From: Bradyrhizobium diazoefficiens USDA 110
Lineage (GTDB): Bacteria; Pseudomonadota; Alphaproteobacteria; Rhizobiales; Xanthobacteraceae
Length of the DNA stretch: 64,000 nucleotides
Reading direction: 5' to 3'
Assembly: GCF_000011365.1 (NCBI RefSeq)
Contig: NC_004463.1
Coordinates: 3,520,001-3,584,000 of the forward strand
Within the stretch, counting starts at the first letter, position 1. Each line of letters starts with the position of its first letter. The notes below the pieces were generated by a model, which saw only the letters and a list, made by a program, of their open reading frames with translations, searched no databases and was not told where the DNA came from. Of this stretch, positions 32,271 to 42,597 are shown piece by piece. The translations under genes and the position numbers were made by a program.

Positions 32271-33617
32271 ATGAAATATCAGACCCAGAAAGTCGCGATG
32301 CTGTATTTCTACGGCGCGCTGACGCTGTTCCTGGCCCAGGTCCTGTTCGGCCTGCTCGCCGGAACCATCTACGTCCTGCCCAACACCCTGTCGACCCTCC
32401 TGCCGTTCAACATCGTCAGGATGATCCACACCAACGCGCTGATCGTATGGTCGCTGATCGGCTTCATGGGTGCGACCTACTTCCTGCTCCCGGAAGAGAC
32501 CGAGACCGAGCTGTACAGCCCGCTGCTCGCCAAGATCCAGTTCTGGATGTTCTTCGGCGCGGCCGGCGTCGCCGTGGTCGGCTATCTCTTCCACTACCAC
32601 GAGGGCCGCGAATTCCTCGAGCAACCCTTCATCATCAAGGTCGGCATCGTCGTGGTCTGCCTGATGTTCCTGTTCAACGTGACCATGACGGCGCTCAAGG
32701 GCCGCAAGACCACGGTGACCAACATCCTGCTGTTCGGCCTGTGGGGCGTTGCGATCTTCTTCCTGTTCGCGTTCTACAATCCGGCGAACCTCGCCGTCGA
32801 CAAGATGTACTGGTGGTACGTCGTCCACCTCTGGGTCGAGGGCGTCTGGGAGCTGATCATGGCCTCCGTGCTCGCCTACCTGATGATCAAGCTCAACGGC
32901 ATCGACCGCGAGGTGGTCGAGAAGTGGCTCTACGTCATCATCGGCCTTGCCCTGTTCTCGGGCATCCTCGGCACCGGCCATCACTTCTACTGGATCGGCG
33001 CGCCCGGCTACTGGCAGTGGATCGGCTCGCTGTTCTCGACGCTCGAGGTCGCGCCGTTCTTCACCATGGTGATCTTCACCGTGCAGATGACCTGGAAGGC
33101 CGGCCGCAAGCATCCGAACCGCGCCGCGCTGCTGTGGTCGGTCGGCTGCTCGGTGATGGCGTTCCTCGGCGCCGGCGTCTGGGGCTTCCTGCACACGCTG
33201 TCCTCGGTGAACTACTACACCCACGGCACCCAGGTCACCGCCGCGCACGGCCATCTCGCCTTCTTCGGCGCCTATGTGATGCTGAACCTGTCGGTGATGG
33301 CCTATGCGATCCCGCAGCTGAAGGGACGCGCGCCCTACAACCAGTGGCTCAGCATGACGAGCTTCTGGATCATGTGCACGGCCATGATGACCATGACCTT
33401 TGCGCTGACCTTCGCCGGCGTGGTCCAGGTCCATCTCCAGCGCGTGCTCGGCCAGAGCTACATGGACGTGCAGGACCAGCTCGCTATGTTCTACTGGGTC
33501 CGGCTCGGTTCCGGCGTGTTCGTCGCGATCTCCGCGCTGATGTTCGTCTGGGCGGTGCTGGTGCCGGGCCGCGAGAAGCAGGCGACCGTGTCCGCCGCGC
33601 TGCAGCCGGCTGAGTAA
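32271..33617 (+). CDS. norB: Nitric oxide reductase subunit B (heme b / non-heme iron catalytic subunit)
   Basis: 448 aa with 12 membrane helices, heme-copper oxidase superfamily. Histidine-bearing stretches include VRMIHTNALIVW, VVHLWVEGVWELI (active-site His and Glu), GTGHHFYWIGAPG and AHGHLAFFGAYVMLN. Length and motifs match cytochrome c-dependent cNor rather than the quinol-fused qNor, which has a long N-terminal extension. Reduces two NO to N2O at a heme b3-FeB centre. Followed by a strong hairpin before norQ. Confidence 0.97.
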   Translation: MKYQTQKVAMLYFYGALTLFLAQVLFGLLAGTIYVLPNTLSTLLPFNIVRMIHTNALIVWSLIGFMGATYFLLPEETETELYSPLLAKIQFWMFFGAAGVAVVGYLFHYHEGREFLEQPFIIKVGIVVVCLMFLFNVTMTALKGRKTTVTNILLFGLWGVAIFFLFAFYNPANLAVDKMYWWYVVHLWVEGVWELIMASVLAYLMIKLNGIDREVVEKWLYVIIGLALFSGILGTGHHFYWIGAPGYWQWIGSLFSTLEVAPFFTMVIFTVQMTWKAGRKHPNRAALLWSVGCSVMAFLGAGVWGFLHTLSSVNYYTHGTQVTAAHGHLAFFGAYVMLNLSVMAYAIPQLKGRAPYNQWLSMTSFWIMCTAMMTMTFALTFAGVVQVHLQRVLGQSYMDVQDQLAMFYWVRLGSGVFVAISALMFVWAVLVPGREKQATVSAALQPAE

Positions 33618-33625
33618 ACGCAAAT

Positions 33626-33651
33626 GGCGGCCGCGGTTCGCCGCGGCCGCC
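33626..33651 (+). terminator. Strong TTCG-loop hairpin between norB and norQ
   Basis: Perfect 11-bp stem GGCGGCCGCGG / CCGCGGCCGCC closed by the extra-stable tetraloop TTCG, 8 bases after the norB stop. No T-run follows. Likely to protect or partly end the norCB mRNA so that structural genes exceed norQD. Confidence 0.65.
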
Positions 33652-33679
33652 TGCTTCCTGGAAAGTCCGGAGAGACATC

Positions 33680-34489
33680 ATGAAACCTGCCCTTCACACG
33701 GTGACCTCGGCGCCCGCGTTGCCGGCCTATGTCGCAACCGGCAATGAATGCGCGCTGTTCGAGCACGCCTGGCGTCATCAGCTTCCGGTCCTGCTCAAGG
33801 GGCCGACCGGTTGCGGCAAGACGCGCTTCGTCGCGCATATGGCGGCACGGCTCGGACTGCCGCTCCACACCGTGGCCTGCCACGACGATCTCACCGCCGC
33901 CGATCTCACCGGCCGCTATCTGCTGAAGGGCGGCGACACCGTATGGACCGACGGTCCGCTGACGCGCGCGGTGCGCGAGGGCGGCATCTGCTATCTCGAC
34001 GAGGTGGTGGAAGCGCGCAAGGACGTCACCGTGGTGCTGCATCCGCTCACCGACGATCGCCGTATCCTGCCGCTGGAGCGCACCGGCGAGGAGCTGGCGG
34101 CACCGAAGAGCTTCATGCTCGTCGTGTCCTACAATCCAGGTTACCAGACGCTGCTCAAGGCGCTGAAGCCCTCGACGCGGCAGCGCTTCGTCGCCATCGA
34201 GTTCGGCTTCTTAGCCCCCGAGCAGGAGATCGCGGTGGTGTCCGCCGAGAGCGGGCTGCCGCCGGATCGCGTGCGGCCGCTGGTTGCGCTGGCCGGGCGG
34301 CTGCGCGCACTTAGGGGGCACGATCTGGAGGAGGGCGTCTCGACGCGCCTCGTCGTCTATTGCGCGACCCTGATCGCCGCGGGCACGCCGATCGCCGACG
34401 CCGTGCTGGCCGGCATGATCGAGCCCTTGACCGACGATTCCGACGTCAAGGCCGCGCTGCTCGACGTCGCGCGCGCCGTGATCGGGTGA
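33680..34489 (+). CDS. norQ: NorQ, MoxR-type AAA+ ATPase for nitric oxide reductase activation
   Basis: 269 aa cytoplasmic ATPase. Walker A GPTGCGKT is at residues 41-48 and Walker B ICYLDEVVEA near 106-115, with SYNPGYQTLLKALKPSTRQR as sensor and arginine-finger region. With NorD it inserts the FeB iron into NorB, as shown for Paracoccus. Start ATG after GTCCGGAGAGACATC. Ends 10 bases before norD. Confidence 0.95.
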   Translation: MKPALHTVTSAPALPAYVATGNECALFEHAWRHQLPVLLKGPTGCGKTRFVAHMAARLGLPLHTVACHDDLTAADLTGRYLLKGGDTVWTDGPLTRAVREGGICYLDEVVEARKDVTVVLHPLTDDRRILPLERTGEELAAPKSFMLVVSYNPGYQTLLKALKPSTRQRFVAIEFGFLAPEQEIAVVSAESGLPPDRVRPLVALAGRLRALRGHDLEEGVSTRLVVYCATLIAAGTPIADAVLAGMIEPLTDDSDVKAALLDVARAVIG

Positions 34490-34499
34490 GGACGGGCCC

Positions 34500-36419
34500 A
34501 TGCTCGACTTCCTCGAACTGGAGGAAACGGTCGGCCGTGCCTGGCACCGGATGGTTGGTGGCACCGCGAGCTATCCGGTTCACGCCGATCACGCGGTGTC
34601 GCTTTCGGAGGTGAGAGGCCGGATCGCGGTGATGTTCCGCGCGCTGGGCGGCGAGGCCGGCGTGCAGATCGCAAGCGCCGGCGCCCGCAAGTCCGGGCAC
34701 CGGCTCGGCTGGCGGCAACGCATCGGCCTCGGCGACGAGCGCCTCAAGCAGCCGGGCCGCGACGCCGCAACCATCTTCCTGCCCGATCGCATGGCGATCT
34801 TTCCCGACCGCGAGCTCAACGCATGCCTCTATCGCTGGCTCGCGGCATGGTTCGCGGTCGCGCCGATCGAGACGATTGTGGAGGCCGATCCGCTTAGGCG
34901 CGATCTGCTGGTGTTGCGCCGCGCCGCCGAAACGGCGGTCTTTGTGCTCACGCAGTTTCCCGGGCTCGTCGCCGATTACGCGCAGCTTGCCGCGGCAACC
35001 GCCGCGGCCCGGCCGCGGCGTCCGTTGCCGCGCATCGAGCAGGAGATCGAGCAGATCGTTCTCGCTCTGCTCGGAGCGGGACCTGCGCCCGTGGGCAAAT
35101 TATGGCCGGCGATGATGGGAACGGAGCCGCTGCCGGACAAGGCGCCGCCGGGCTATCATTCGATCCTGCCGTGCCCGCTCTGGGGCGATTGCTGGACGCG
35201 CGAGCTGTCGCCCGCGCATGCCGGCGAGGACGAGTGCGCTGATGGCGCGGAGCCCGCAGCCCAGGACAATCGCAAGCGTTTCGCCGTCCGCGAGCGCGAG
35301 GACGGCGCCAATCGCCGCGATCCCTTCGTGCTCAACCGCTTCGAGAAGATTTTGGCGATGGCCGAGATGGTCAATGTCGATCGCCCGGCCGACGACAGCG
35401 ATGACGAAGACGCACAGAAGGCGGCCGACGATCTCGAGGAGATCACGCTCAGCCGCCGCAGCGGCAAGCCGGCGAGCCGCTTCAAATTCGATCTCGACCT
35501 GCCGCCGGAAGCCCTCGACGCCTCGCGCCTGAACGCGGATTTGACCTATCCCGAATGGGATTATCGCAGCAGCTCCTATCTGTCCGATCATTGCCGCGTG
35601 CTCGCCGGCGCGGCCTCCGAGCGAGGTGAGAGCTGGACGCCGGACGAGACCATGCGCCGGCACATCCGCCAGGTGCGCCGCCGCTTCGAGATCCTGCGGC
35701 CGCGCCACGAATTGATGCGTGCGCAGGCCGACGGACACGATCTCGATCTTGATGCGCTCGTGCGCGCGCGGTGCGATCTTCGCGCCGGCGGCAATGGCGC
35801 GGGTCTTGATCGCGTCCACATGGCGATGCGGCCGCAAGGGCACGATCTCGCCGTCACGCTGCTCGCGGACGTCTCACTCTCGACGGATGCCTGGGTTGAC
35901 GGCTACCGCGTGCTCGACGTCGAGAAGGAGGCGTTGCTCGTGCTCGCACACGGGCTGTCGGCCTGCGGCGACCACCACAGCATCCTGACCTTCACCTCGC
36001 GCCGGCGGTCCTGGGTGCGGCTCGAAACGATCAAGGCGTTCGGCGAGCCGATGAGCGGACTGGTCGAGCGCCGGATCGGCGCGCTCAAGCCCGGTTATTA
36101 TACGCGGATCGGCGCCGCAGTGCGCCACGCCTCGGCCGAGCTGGCGCGCCAGCCGCAGCGCAAGAAGCTGCTGCTCGTCCTCACCGACGGCAAGCCGAAC
36201 GACGTCGATCACTATGAGGGGCGCTTTGCGGTCGAGGACACCAGGAAGTCCGTGCAGGAAGCGCGCCGGCTCGGCATCGCCGTCTTCGGCGTGACGGTCG
36301 ACGCGACCGCGCAATCCTATTTTCCAACGCTGTTCGGGCGCGGCGGCTATGCGATCGTCGGCAACATCAAGCGATTGCCTGCGGCGCTGCCGGCGATCTA
36401 CCGGCAGGTGGCGCATTGA
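34500..36419 (+). CDS. norD: NorD, von Willebrand factor A domain protein for nitric oxide reductase activation
   Basis: 639 aa. The C-terminal third is a VWA domain with MIDAS motif LLADVSLSTDAW (DxSxS) near residue 457 and LVLTDGKPNDVDHYEG near 560. The middle has an acidic, low-complexity stretch (ADDSDDEDAQKAADDLEE) typical of NorD/CbbO proteins that dock on MoxR ATPases. No membrane segment. Works with NorQ in cofactor insertion into NorB. Last gene of the nor set. Confidence 0.95.
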   Translation: MLDFLELEETVGRAWHRMVGGTASYPVHADHAVSLSEVRGRIAVMFRALGGEAGVQIASAGARKSGHRLGWRQRIGLGDERLKQPGRDAATIFLPDRMAIFPDRELNACLYRWLAAWFAVAPIETIVEADPLRRDLLVLRRAAETAVFVLTQFPGLVADYAQLAAATAAARPRRPLPRIEQEIEQIVLALLGAGPAPVGKLWPAMMGTEPLPDKAPPGYHSILPCPLWGDCWTRELSPAHAGEDECADGAEPAAQDNRKRFAVREREDGANRRDPFVLNRFEKILAMAEMVNVDRPADDSDDEDAQKAADDLEEITLSRRSGKPASRFKFDLDLPPEALDASRLNADLTYPEWDYRSSSYLSDHCRVLAGAASERGESWTPDETMRRHIRQVRRRFEILRPRHELMRAQADGHDLDLDALVRARCDLRAGGNGAGLDRVHMAMRPQGHDLAVTLLADVSLSTDAWVDGYRVLDVEKEALLVLAHGLSACGDHHSILTFTSRRRSWVRLETIKAFGEPMSGLVERRIGALKPGYYTRIGAAVRHASAELARQPQRKKLLLVLTDGKPNDVDHYEGRFAVEDTRKSVQEARRLGIAVFGVTVDATAQSYFPTLFGRGGYAIVGNIKRLPAALPAIYRQVAH

Positions 36420-36492
36420 GGCGGGAACGCCGCGGCACCGCGTTCTTGCCTGAGCTATTGCTCATGCGGTGAGTATATGATCGAATGTCCGA

Positions 36493-37155
36493 ATGGACCA
36501 AGGCCGGCCAAAACCCGATCTCATCATCTTCGATTGTGACGGCGTGCTCGTCGATAGCGAGCTCTTGAGCTGCCGGTGCTTGTCCGAGGTGCTGGCCGAA
36601 TTCGGCCTCGCGCTCAGCGAGGAGCAGGCGCTCGAGCTGTTTCTCGGGCGCAGCACCAGGGCGATCGAGCAGCACTACCGTGATCTCGGGCAGGTCGTGC
36701 CGGATGGCTTCCTGCCGCGATTGAAGTCGCGTGTGCTGGAGACGTTCTCTGCTTCGCTCGAGCCGATCCCCGGGGTAGGGGCGGTGATCTCCGGGCTCGC
36801 CGCGCCGTTCTGCGTGGCCTCGTCCAGCGACATCGACCGAGTCTCGCTCTCGCTCGATGTCACCGGCCTTCGGGCGCATTTCGGCGCGCGGCTCTACACA
36901 GCGCAGATGGTCAGGCACGGCAAGCCGGCGCCGGATCTCTTTCTTCACGCGGCGGCGCAGATGGGCGCGGAGCCCGCGCGCACGCTGGTGATCGAGGACA
37001 GCGTCAGCGGTGTGCAGGCCGGCAGGGCGGCCGGCATGACCGTATGGGGATTTGTCGGCGGCAGCCATTATCGCGCCCGCGACGGCCGCGCTATATTGTC
37101 CGCCGCCGGGACCGATCGGGTCTTCGCGCGCATGAGCGATTTCTGGGAGATGTGA
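36493..37155 (+). CDS. HAD-superfamily phosphatase (subfamily IA)
   Basis: 220 aa. The nucleophile motif DCDGVLVDS has Asp14 and Asp16; motif II is VASSSD near residue 110, motif III lysine is in RHGKPAPDLF, and motif IV is LVIEDSVSGVQAG. The small cap domain between residues 20 and 85 suggests a phosphosugar or phosphopolyol substrate. It precedes the SorC regulator by 6 bases and heads the polyol block, so dephosphorylation or repair of a phosphopolyol is plausible. No strong ribosome site. Confidence 0.88.
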   Translation: MDQGRPKPDLIIFDCDGVLVDSELLSCRCLSEVLAEFGLALSEEQALELFLGRSTRAIEQHYRDLGQVVPDGFLPRLKSRVLETFSASLEPIPGVGAVISGLAAPFCVASSSDIDRVSLSLDVTGLRAHFGARLYTAQMVRHGKPAPDLFLHAAAQMGAEPARTLVIEDSVSGVQAGRAAGMTVWGFVGGSHYRARDGRAILSAAGTDRVFARMSDFWEM

Positions 37156-37161
37156 GCCCGC

Positions 37162-38112
37162 ATGGCCGCCGAGAACGACAAGTCGAGACTCGACGACGCC
37201 GCGCGGGCCGGCTGGCTCTATTTCATTGCCGGCCACACCCAGGACGAGATCGCAAAAATGCTCCAGGTCTCGCGCGCCTCGGCGCAGCGGCTGGTCTCGC
37301 TCTGCCTTGCCGAGCGGCTGATCACCTTCCGGCTCGAACATCCCATCGCCGCCTGCATGGAATTGGCGGCGCGTCTGAAGGAGCGGTTCGATCTCGTCCA
37401 TTGCGAGGTGGTGCCAGAAGATCCCGCCGCGCCGCAGGCGACCGCCGGCATTGCCGAGCGCTGCGCCAACCTGCTCGATTCCACGCTGCGCTCCGAAACG
37501 CCCGTCATCGTCGCGCTCGGCACCGGGCGGGCGGTGCGCGCCGCGGTCGAGCGCGTCACGCCGATCGACCGGCCCAATCACCAGATCGTTTCGCTGGTCG
37601 GCAACATCTCCGCCGACGGTTCGGCGAGCTTCTACGACACCGTCGGGCGGCTCGCCGACCGCACCGGGGCGCGGCACTACCCGATGCCGCTGCCGTTCCT
37701 CATGTCGTCGGAGGACGAGCGCAACAGGATGGTGCGCATCGAGCCGATCGCCAAGGTGAAGGCGGTCGCGGCCAAGGCGGATCTGCGCCTCGTCGGCATC
37801 GGCCAGATGGACCAGAAGGCGCAGGTCCATATCGACGGCTTCGTCACCCGCGACGAACTGTTCGAGATGATGCGGCAGGGGGCGATCGGCGAGATTACCG
37901 GCTGGGCCTATGACGCCAAGGGCCGCCTGCTCAAGGCCGGCACCAACAAGCGCCTCACCAGCATCCCGCCGGAAGTTCCGGCGAAGACCACGACCATTGG
38001 CGCCGCGGTCGGCGCCGCCAAGGTCCCGGCGATCGCGGCAGCCTTGAGCGGAGGGCTGATCAACGGCCTGATCACCGACGAGGCGACGGCAAGGGCGATC
38101 CTGGAGCGCTGA
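37162..38112 (+). CDS. SorC/DeoR-type sugar-binding transcription regulator
   Basis: 316 aa. An N-terminal helix-turn-helix of residues about 20-50 reads HTQDEIAKMLQVSRASAQRL. The large C-terminal effector domain has VALGTGRAVRAAVE, SLVGNISADGSASF and GIGQMDQKAQ, all typical of SorC proteins, whose effectors are phosphorylated sugars or polyols. Directly upstream of the polyol importer and catabolic genes, so the likely local regulator. Six bases after the HAD gene. Confidence 0.93.
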   Translation: MAAENDKSRLDDAARAGWLYFIAGHTQDEIAKMLQVSRASAQRLVSLCLAERLITFRLEHPIAACMELAARLKERFDLVHCEVVPEDPAAPQATAGIAERCANLLDSTLRSETPVIVALGTGRAVRAAVERVTPIDRPNHQIVSLVGNISADGSASFYDTVGRLADRTGARHYPMPLPFLMSSEDERNRMVRIEPIAKVKAVAAKADLRLVGIGQMDQKAQVHIDGFVTRDELFEMMRQGAIGEITGWAYDAKGRLLKAGTNKRLTSIPPEVPAKTTTIGAAVGAAKVPAIAAALSGGLINGLITDEATARAILER

Positions 38113-38165
38113 GGAGCCAGCACGTCAGCATCCTTGCGAGGCGGACGGTCTTTCCCCGCACAACA

Positions 38166-38273
38166 CTGTCATCATCCGCGCAGGCGGATGATCCAGTACG
38201 CCGCGGCCTCACTTGGGGCAAACCAACAGACAGCACGGCGTACTGGATGCCCCGCCTGCGCGGGGCATGACAG
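38166..38273. repeat. Palindromic intergenic repeat (CTGTCAT...ATGACAG family)
   Basis: Arms CTGTCAT (38166-38172) and ATGACAG (38267-38273), with inner GATCCAGTACGCCGCGG and GCGTACTGGATGCCCCGCC. Shares its right half with 11712-11818. It occupies most of the 312-base gap between the SorC gene and the binding-protein gene; the rest should contain the promoter of the polyol operon. Confidence 0.65.
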
Positions 38274-38424
38274 GGGAGGGTGCGCAACAGCCCGCCCTCC
38301 CGCATCGCAGCACTCATAAGTTGCCGAAACACCCGCGCGCCTGCTTGACAAGCGGTATCCCTCATCCGAACATACGCCCAACGCGTGGGCATATGCTCAA
38401 AACGCGAGTTTGAGGGAGGTCACC

Positions 38425-39740
38425 GTGAAACACGTCCTCGGCGCCGTCTGTGGCGCGTCCGTCCTGCTGGCCATCCCCGCGATGGCCGAAACCACCCTGA
38501 CGATCGCCACCGTCAACAACGGCGACATGATCCGCATGCAGGGGCTGACCGGTGAATTCACCAAGAAGAACCCCGATATCAACGTGAAATGGGTGACGCT
38601 GGAGGAGAACGTGCTGCGCCAGCGCGTCACCACCGACATCGCCACCAAGGGCGGCCAGTTCGACGTGCTGACCATCGGCACCTATGAGGTGCCGATCTGG
38701 GCCAAGAAGGGCTGGCTGGTGCCGCTCGCCAATCTCGGCGCCGATTACGATACGACGTCGCCGACCTGCTGCCCAGGATCAAGGACGCGGTCTCTGCCGA
38801 CGGCAAGCTTTATGCCGCGCCGTTCTACGGCGAGAGCTCGATGGTGATGTACCGCACCGACCTGTTCGACAAGGCCGGCCTGAAGATGCCGGAGAAGCCG
38901 ACCTGGGATTTCGTCATCGACGCCGCCAAGAAGCTGACCGACAAGAACGCGGGCGTCTACGGCATCTGCCTGCGCGGCAAAGCCGGCTGGGGCGAGAACA
39001 TGGCGTTCCTCTCCGCGATGGCCAATTCCTACGGTGCGCGCTGGTTCGACGAGAAGTGGGTGCCGCAGTTCAATACGCCGGAATGGAAGACGACGCTCAC
39101 GACCTATGTGAACCTGATGAAGGACGCCGGCCCTCCCGGCGCGAGCTCCAACGGCTTCAACGAGAACCTGGCACTGTTCAACGCCGGCAAATGCGCGATG
39201 TGGATCGATGCGACGGTGGCGGCGTCCTTCGTCACCAATCCCAAGGATTCCAAGGTCGCCGACAAGGTCGGCTTTGCGCTTGCGCCCAACACCGGGCTCG
39301 GCAAGAACGCCAACTGGCTGTGGGCCTGGAATCTCGCGATCCCTGCCGGCTCGAAGAAGGCGGAGGCGGCCGAAAAGTTCATCGCCTGGGCAACGAGCAA
39401 GGACTACACGAAACTCGTGGCCTCGAAGGAGGGCTGGGCCAACGTGCCGCCGGGCACGCGCACCTCGCTCTACCAGAACCCTGAATACCTGAAGGTCGCG
39501 CCCTTCGCCAAATTGACGCTGGCCTCGATCGACGCCGCCGATCCGAACAAGCCGACGGTGAAGCCGGTGCCCTATGTCGGCGTGCAATACGCAGCGATCC
39601 CCGAATTCCAGGGCATCGGCACCCAGGTGGGGCAGCAGTTCTCGGCGGCGCTTTCGGGCTCCATGACGGTCGATGCCGCGCTCACCGCCGCGCAATCCGT
39701 GACCGAGCGCGAGATGAAGCGCGCCGGCTACATCAAGTGA
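38425..39740 (+). pseudogene. Polyol ABC transporter substrate-binding protein, frameshifted (SmoE/MtlE-like)
   Basis: The GTG at 38425 follows GAGGGAGG. Frame 1 gives a signal peptide ending AMAETT and the SBP_bac_1 start TLTIATVNNGDMIRMQGL through YEVPIWAKKGWLVPLANLGADYD. At about 38752 the homologous text moves to another frame (DVADLLPRIKDAVSADGKLY) and runs intact to 39740. Adding one base near 38752 restores a protein of about 438 aa, the normal length for sorbitol/mannitol-binding proteins. So either a one-base deletion has broken the gene or the assembly has an error here. Everything else in the gene looks functional. Confidence 0.85.
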
Positions 39741-39769
39741 ACCCGAGCTCTCCCTCCTGAGCTCAAACT

Positions 39770-39809
39770 GGCGGCCATCCTCCAGCCCAGCCCCGGATGG
39801 ATGGCCGCC
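39770..39809 (+). terminator. Hairpin between the polyol-binding-protein gene and permease 1
   Basis: Perfect 11-bp stem GGCGGCCATCC / GGATGGCCGCC with an 18-base loop. An ATG at 39801 lies inside the right arm, which argues that permease translation starts later, at 39837. Probable expression-tuning hairpin. Confidence 0.55.
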
Positions 39810-39836
39810 TTCTTTCGGCAAGCGGAGAAGTCAGGG

Positions 39837-40709
39837 ATGGCAACCCGGCAGACGCAGTTTCTGGCGCGCGCGCTCCTGACCCCGGCCGTCGGGCTGCTCT
39901 TCATCTGGATGATCGTCCCGCTCGCGCTGACGATCTATTTCTCGACGCTGCACTACAGCCTGCTCGATCCCGGCTCGGAAGAATTCGTCGGGCTGGAAAA
40001 CTTCCGCTACTTCCTCACCGATCCCGCTTTCCTCGCGTCGCTCCAGAACACGCTGGTGCTGGTCGGCTCGGTATTGGCCATGACCATTCTGCTCGGCATT
40101 CCCTTGGCGTTGCTGATGGACCAGCCCGTGATCGGCCGCAACATCGTGCGCCTGATGGTGATCGCGCCGTTCTTCGTGATGCCGACGGTGAGCGCGCTGG
40201 TCTGGAAGAACCTGTTGATGCACCCGGTGTCCGGGCTGTTCGCCTGGCTCGCCAAGCTGTTCGGATTGACGCCGATCGACTGGTTCAACGACGTGCCGCT
40301 GTTCGCGGTGATCCTGATCGTCGCCTGGCAATGGCTGCCGTTCGCGACGCTCATCCTGCTGACCGCGCTGCAATCGCTCGACGAGGAGCAGAAGGAGGCC
40401 GCCGAAATGGATGGCGCGAGCGCCGTCTCGGCCTTCATCTACATCACGCTGCCGCATCTGGCGCGTCCCATCACCGTGGTGATCCTGATCGAGACCATTT
40501 TCCTGCTCACCGTGTTCGCCGAGATCTTCGTCACCACCGGCGGCGGGCCGGGCCTGCAGACCACCAACATCGCCTTCCTGATCTATTCGCAGGCGCTGAT
40601 CCAGTTCGACGTCGGCAGCGCCTCCGCCGGTGGCCTCGTCGCGGTGGTGATCGCCAACGTCGTCGCCTTCTTCCTCGTCCGCATCGTCGGCCGCAATTTG
40701 GAGGCCTGA
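39837..40709 (+). CDS. Polyol ABC transporter permease 1 (SmoF/MtlF-like)
   Basis: 290 aa, about six helices, BPD_transp_1 of the MalF class. EAA loop EAAEMDGASAVSAFIYITLP lies near residues 185-204. The ATG at 39837 follows GGAGAAG; an upstream ATG at 39801 is buried in a hairpin. The text LALTIYFSTLHYSLLDPGSE near residues 30-49 is typical of polyol permeases. Ends 3 bases before the next permease. Confidence 0.9.
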   Translation: MATRQTQFLARALLTPAVGLLFIWMIVPLALTIYFSTLHYSLLDPGSEEFVGLENFRYFLTDPAFLASLQNTLVLVGSVLAMTILLGIPLALLMDQPVIGRNIVRLMVIAPFFVMPTVSALVWKNLLMHPVSGLFAWLAKLFGLTPIDWFNDVPLFAVILIVAWQWLPFATLILLTALQSLDEEQKEAAEMDGASAVSAFIYITLPHLARPITVVILIETIFLLTVFAEIFVTTGGGPGLQTTNIAFLIYSQALIQFDVGSASAGGLVAVVIANVVAFFLVRIVGRNLEA

Positions 40710-40712
40710 ATC

Positions 40713-41544
40713 ATGGCGCGGATGGCAACGACGCAGCGGGTGGTGATCTCGACGATCGGGGCGTGGTTCTTCGGCTTCCTGATCTTCTTCCCGATCCTCT
40801 GGATGGTGCTGGCAAGCTTCAAGACCGAGCTCGAGGCCTTCGCCATTCCGCCGTCCTTCCTGTTCTTCCACTGGACCACCGAAAATTACGCGACCGTGCA
40901 GGAGCGGAGCGACTATCTGCACCACGCCATGAACTCGGTCATCATCGCGGGCGGCTCGACGCTCATTGCGCTCTTGATCGCCATCCCGGCGGCCTGGTCG
41001 ATGGCGTTCGCGCCGACCAAGCGCACCAAGGACCATCCTGCTCTGGATGCTCTCGACCAAGATGATGCCGCCGGTCGGCGTGCTGGTGCCGATCTACCTG
41101 ATCTACAAGACCTTCGGCCTGCTCGATTCCCGCATCGGCCTCGTCTTCATCCTGTGCCTCGGCAATCTGCCGATCGTGATCTGGATGCTGTTCACCTATT
41201 TCAAGGAGATCCCGCGCGACATCCTCGAAGCCGCGCGCATGGATGGCGCCACCATCGGCCGCGAGCTGGTCTACGTGCTGACGCCGATGGCGATCCCGGG
41301 TCTGGCATCGACCCTGCTGCTCAATCTGATTCTGGCCTGGAACGAGGCGTTCTGGACGCTGAACCTGTCGACCTCGAACGCCGCGCCGCTCACCACGTTC
41401 ATCGCCTCCTATTCGAGCCCGGAAGGGCTGTTCTGGGCAAAGCTGTCGGCGGCCTCGACGCTGGCGATCGCGCCCATTCTCGTCCTCGGTTGGTTCAGCC
41501 AGAAGCAGCTCGTGCGCGGGCTGACCTTCGGCGCGGTGAAGTAG
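40713..41544 (+). pseudogene. Polyol ABC transporter permease 2, frameshifted (SmoG/MtlG-like)
   Basis: Starts at 40713 after GGAGG. The frame gives a MalG-class permease start through AFAPTKRTKD at about residue 107, then homology shifts to another frame at 41033-41034: one extra C in AAGGACCATCCTG, where AAGGACATCCTG would give TKDILLWMLSTKMMPPVG. The second frame continues to a normal end at 41544 with EAA loop EAARMDGATIGRELVYVLTP. Removing one base restores about 276 aa, the family length. This is the second single-base indel in this operon. Confidence 0.85.
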
Positions 41545-41559
41545 AGGGGCTGCCGGATC

Positions 41560-42567
<1,008 letters not shown>

Positions 42568-42597
42568 CAAGAAACGGCAAAGAACGGAAAGACCAAC

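Noticed and set aside
32271..33617. cbb3 oxidase subunit or quinol-type nitric oxide reductase
   Set aside because: norC, norQ and norD partners and the 448-aa length without an N-terminal extension identify cytochrome c-type NorB.
36424..36444. Rho-independent terminator after norD (GAACGC/GCGTTC)
   Set aside because: Stem of only six pairs and no T-run; too weak to call.
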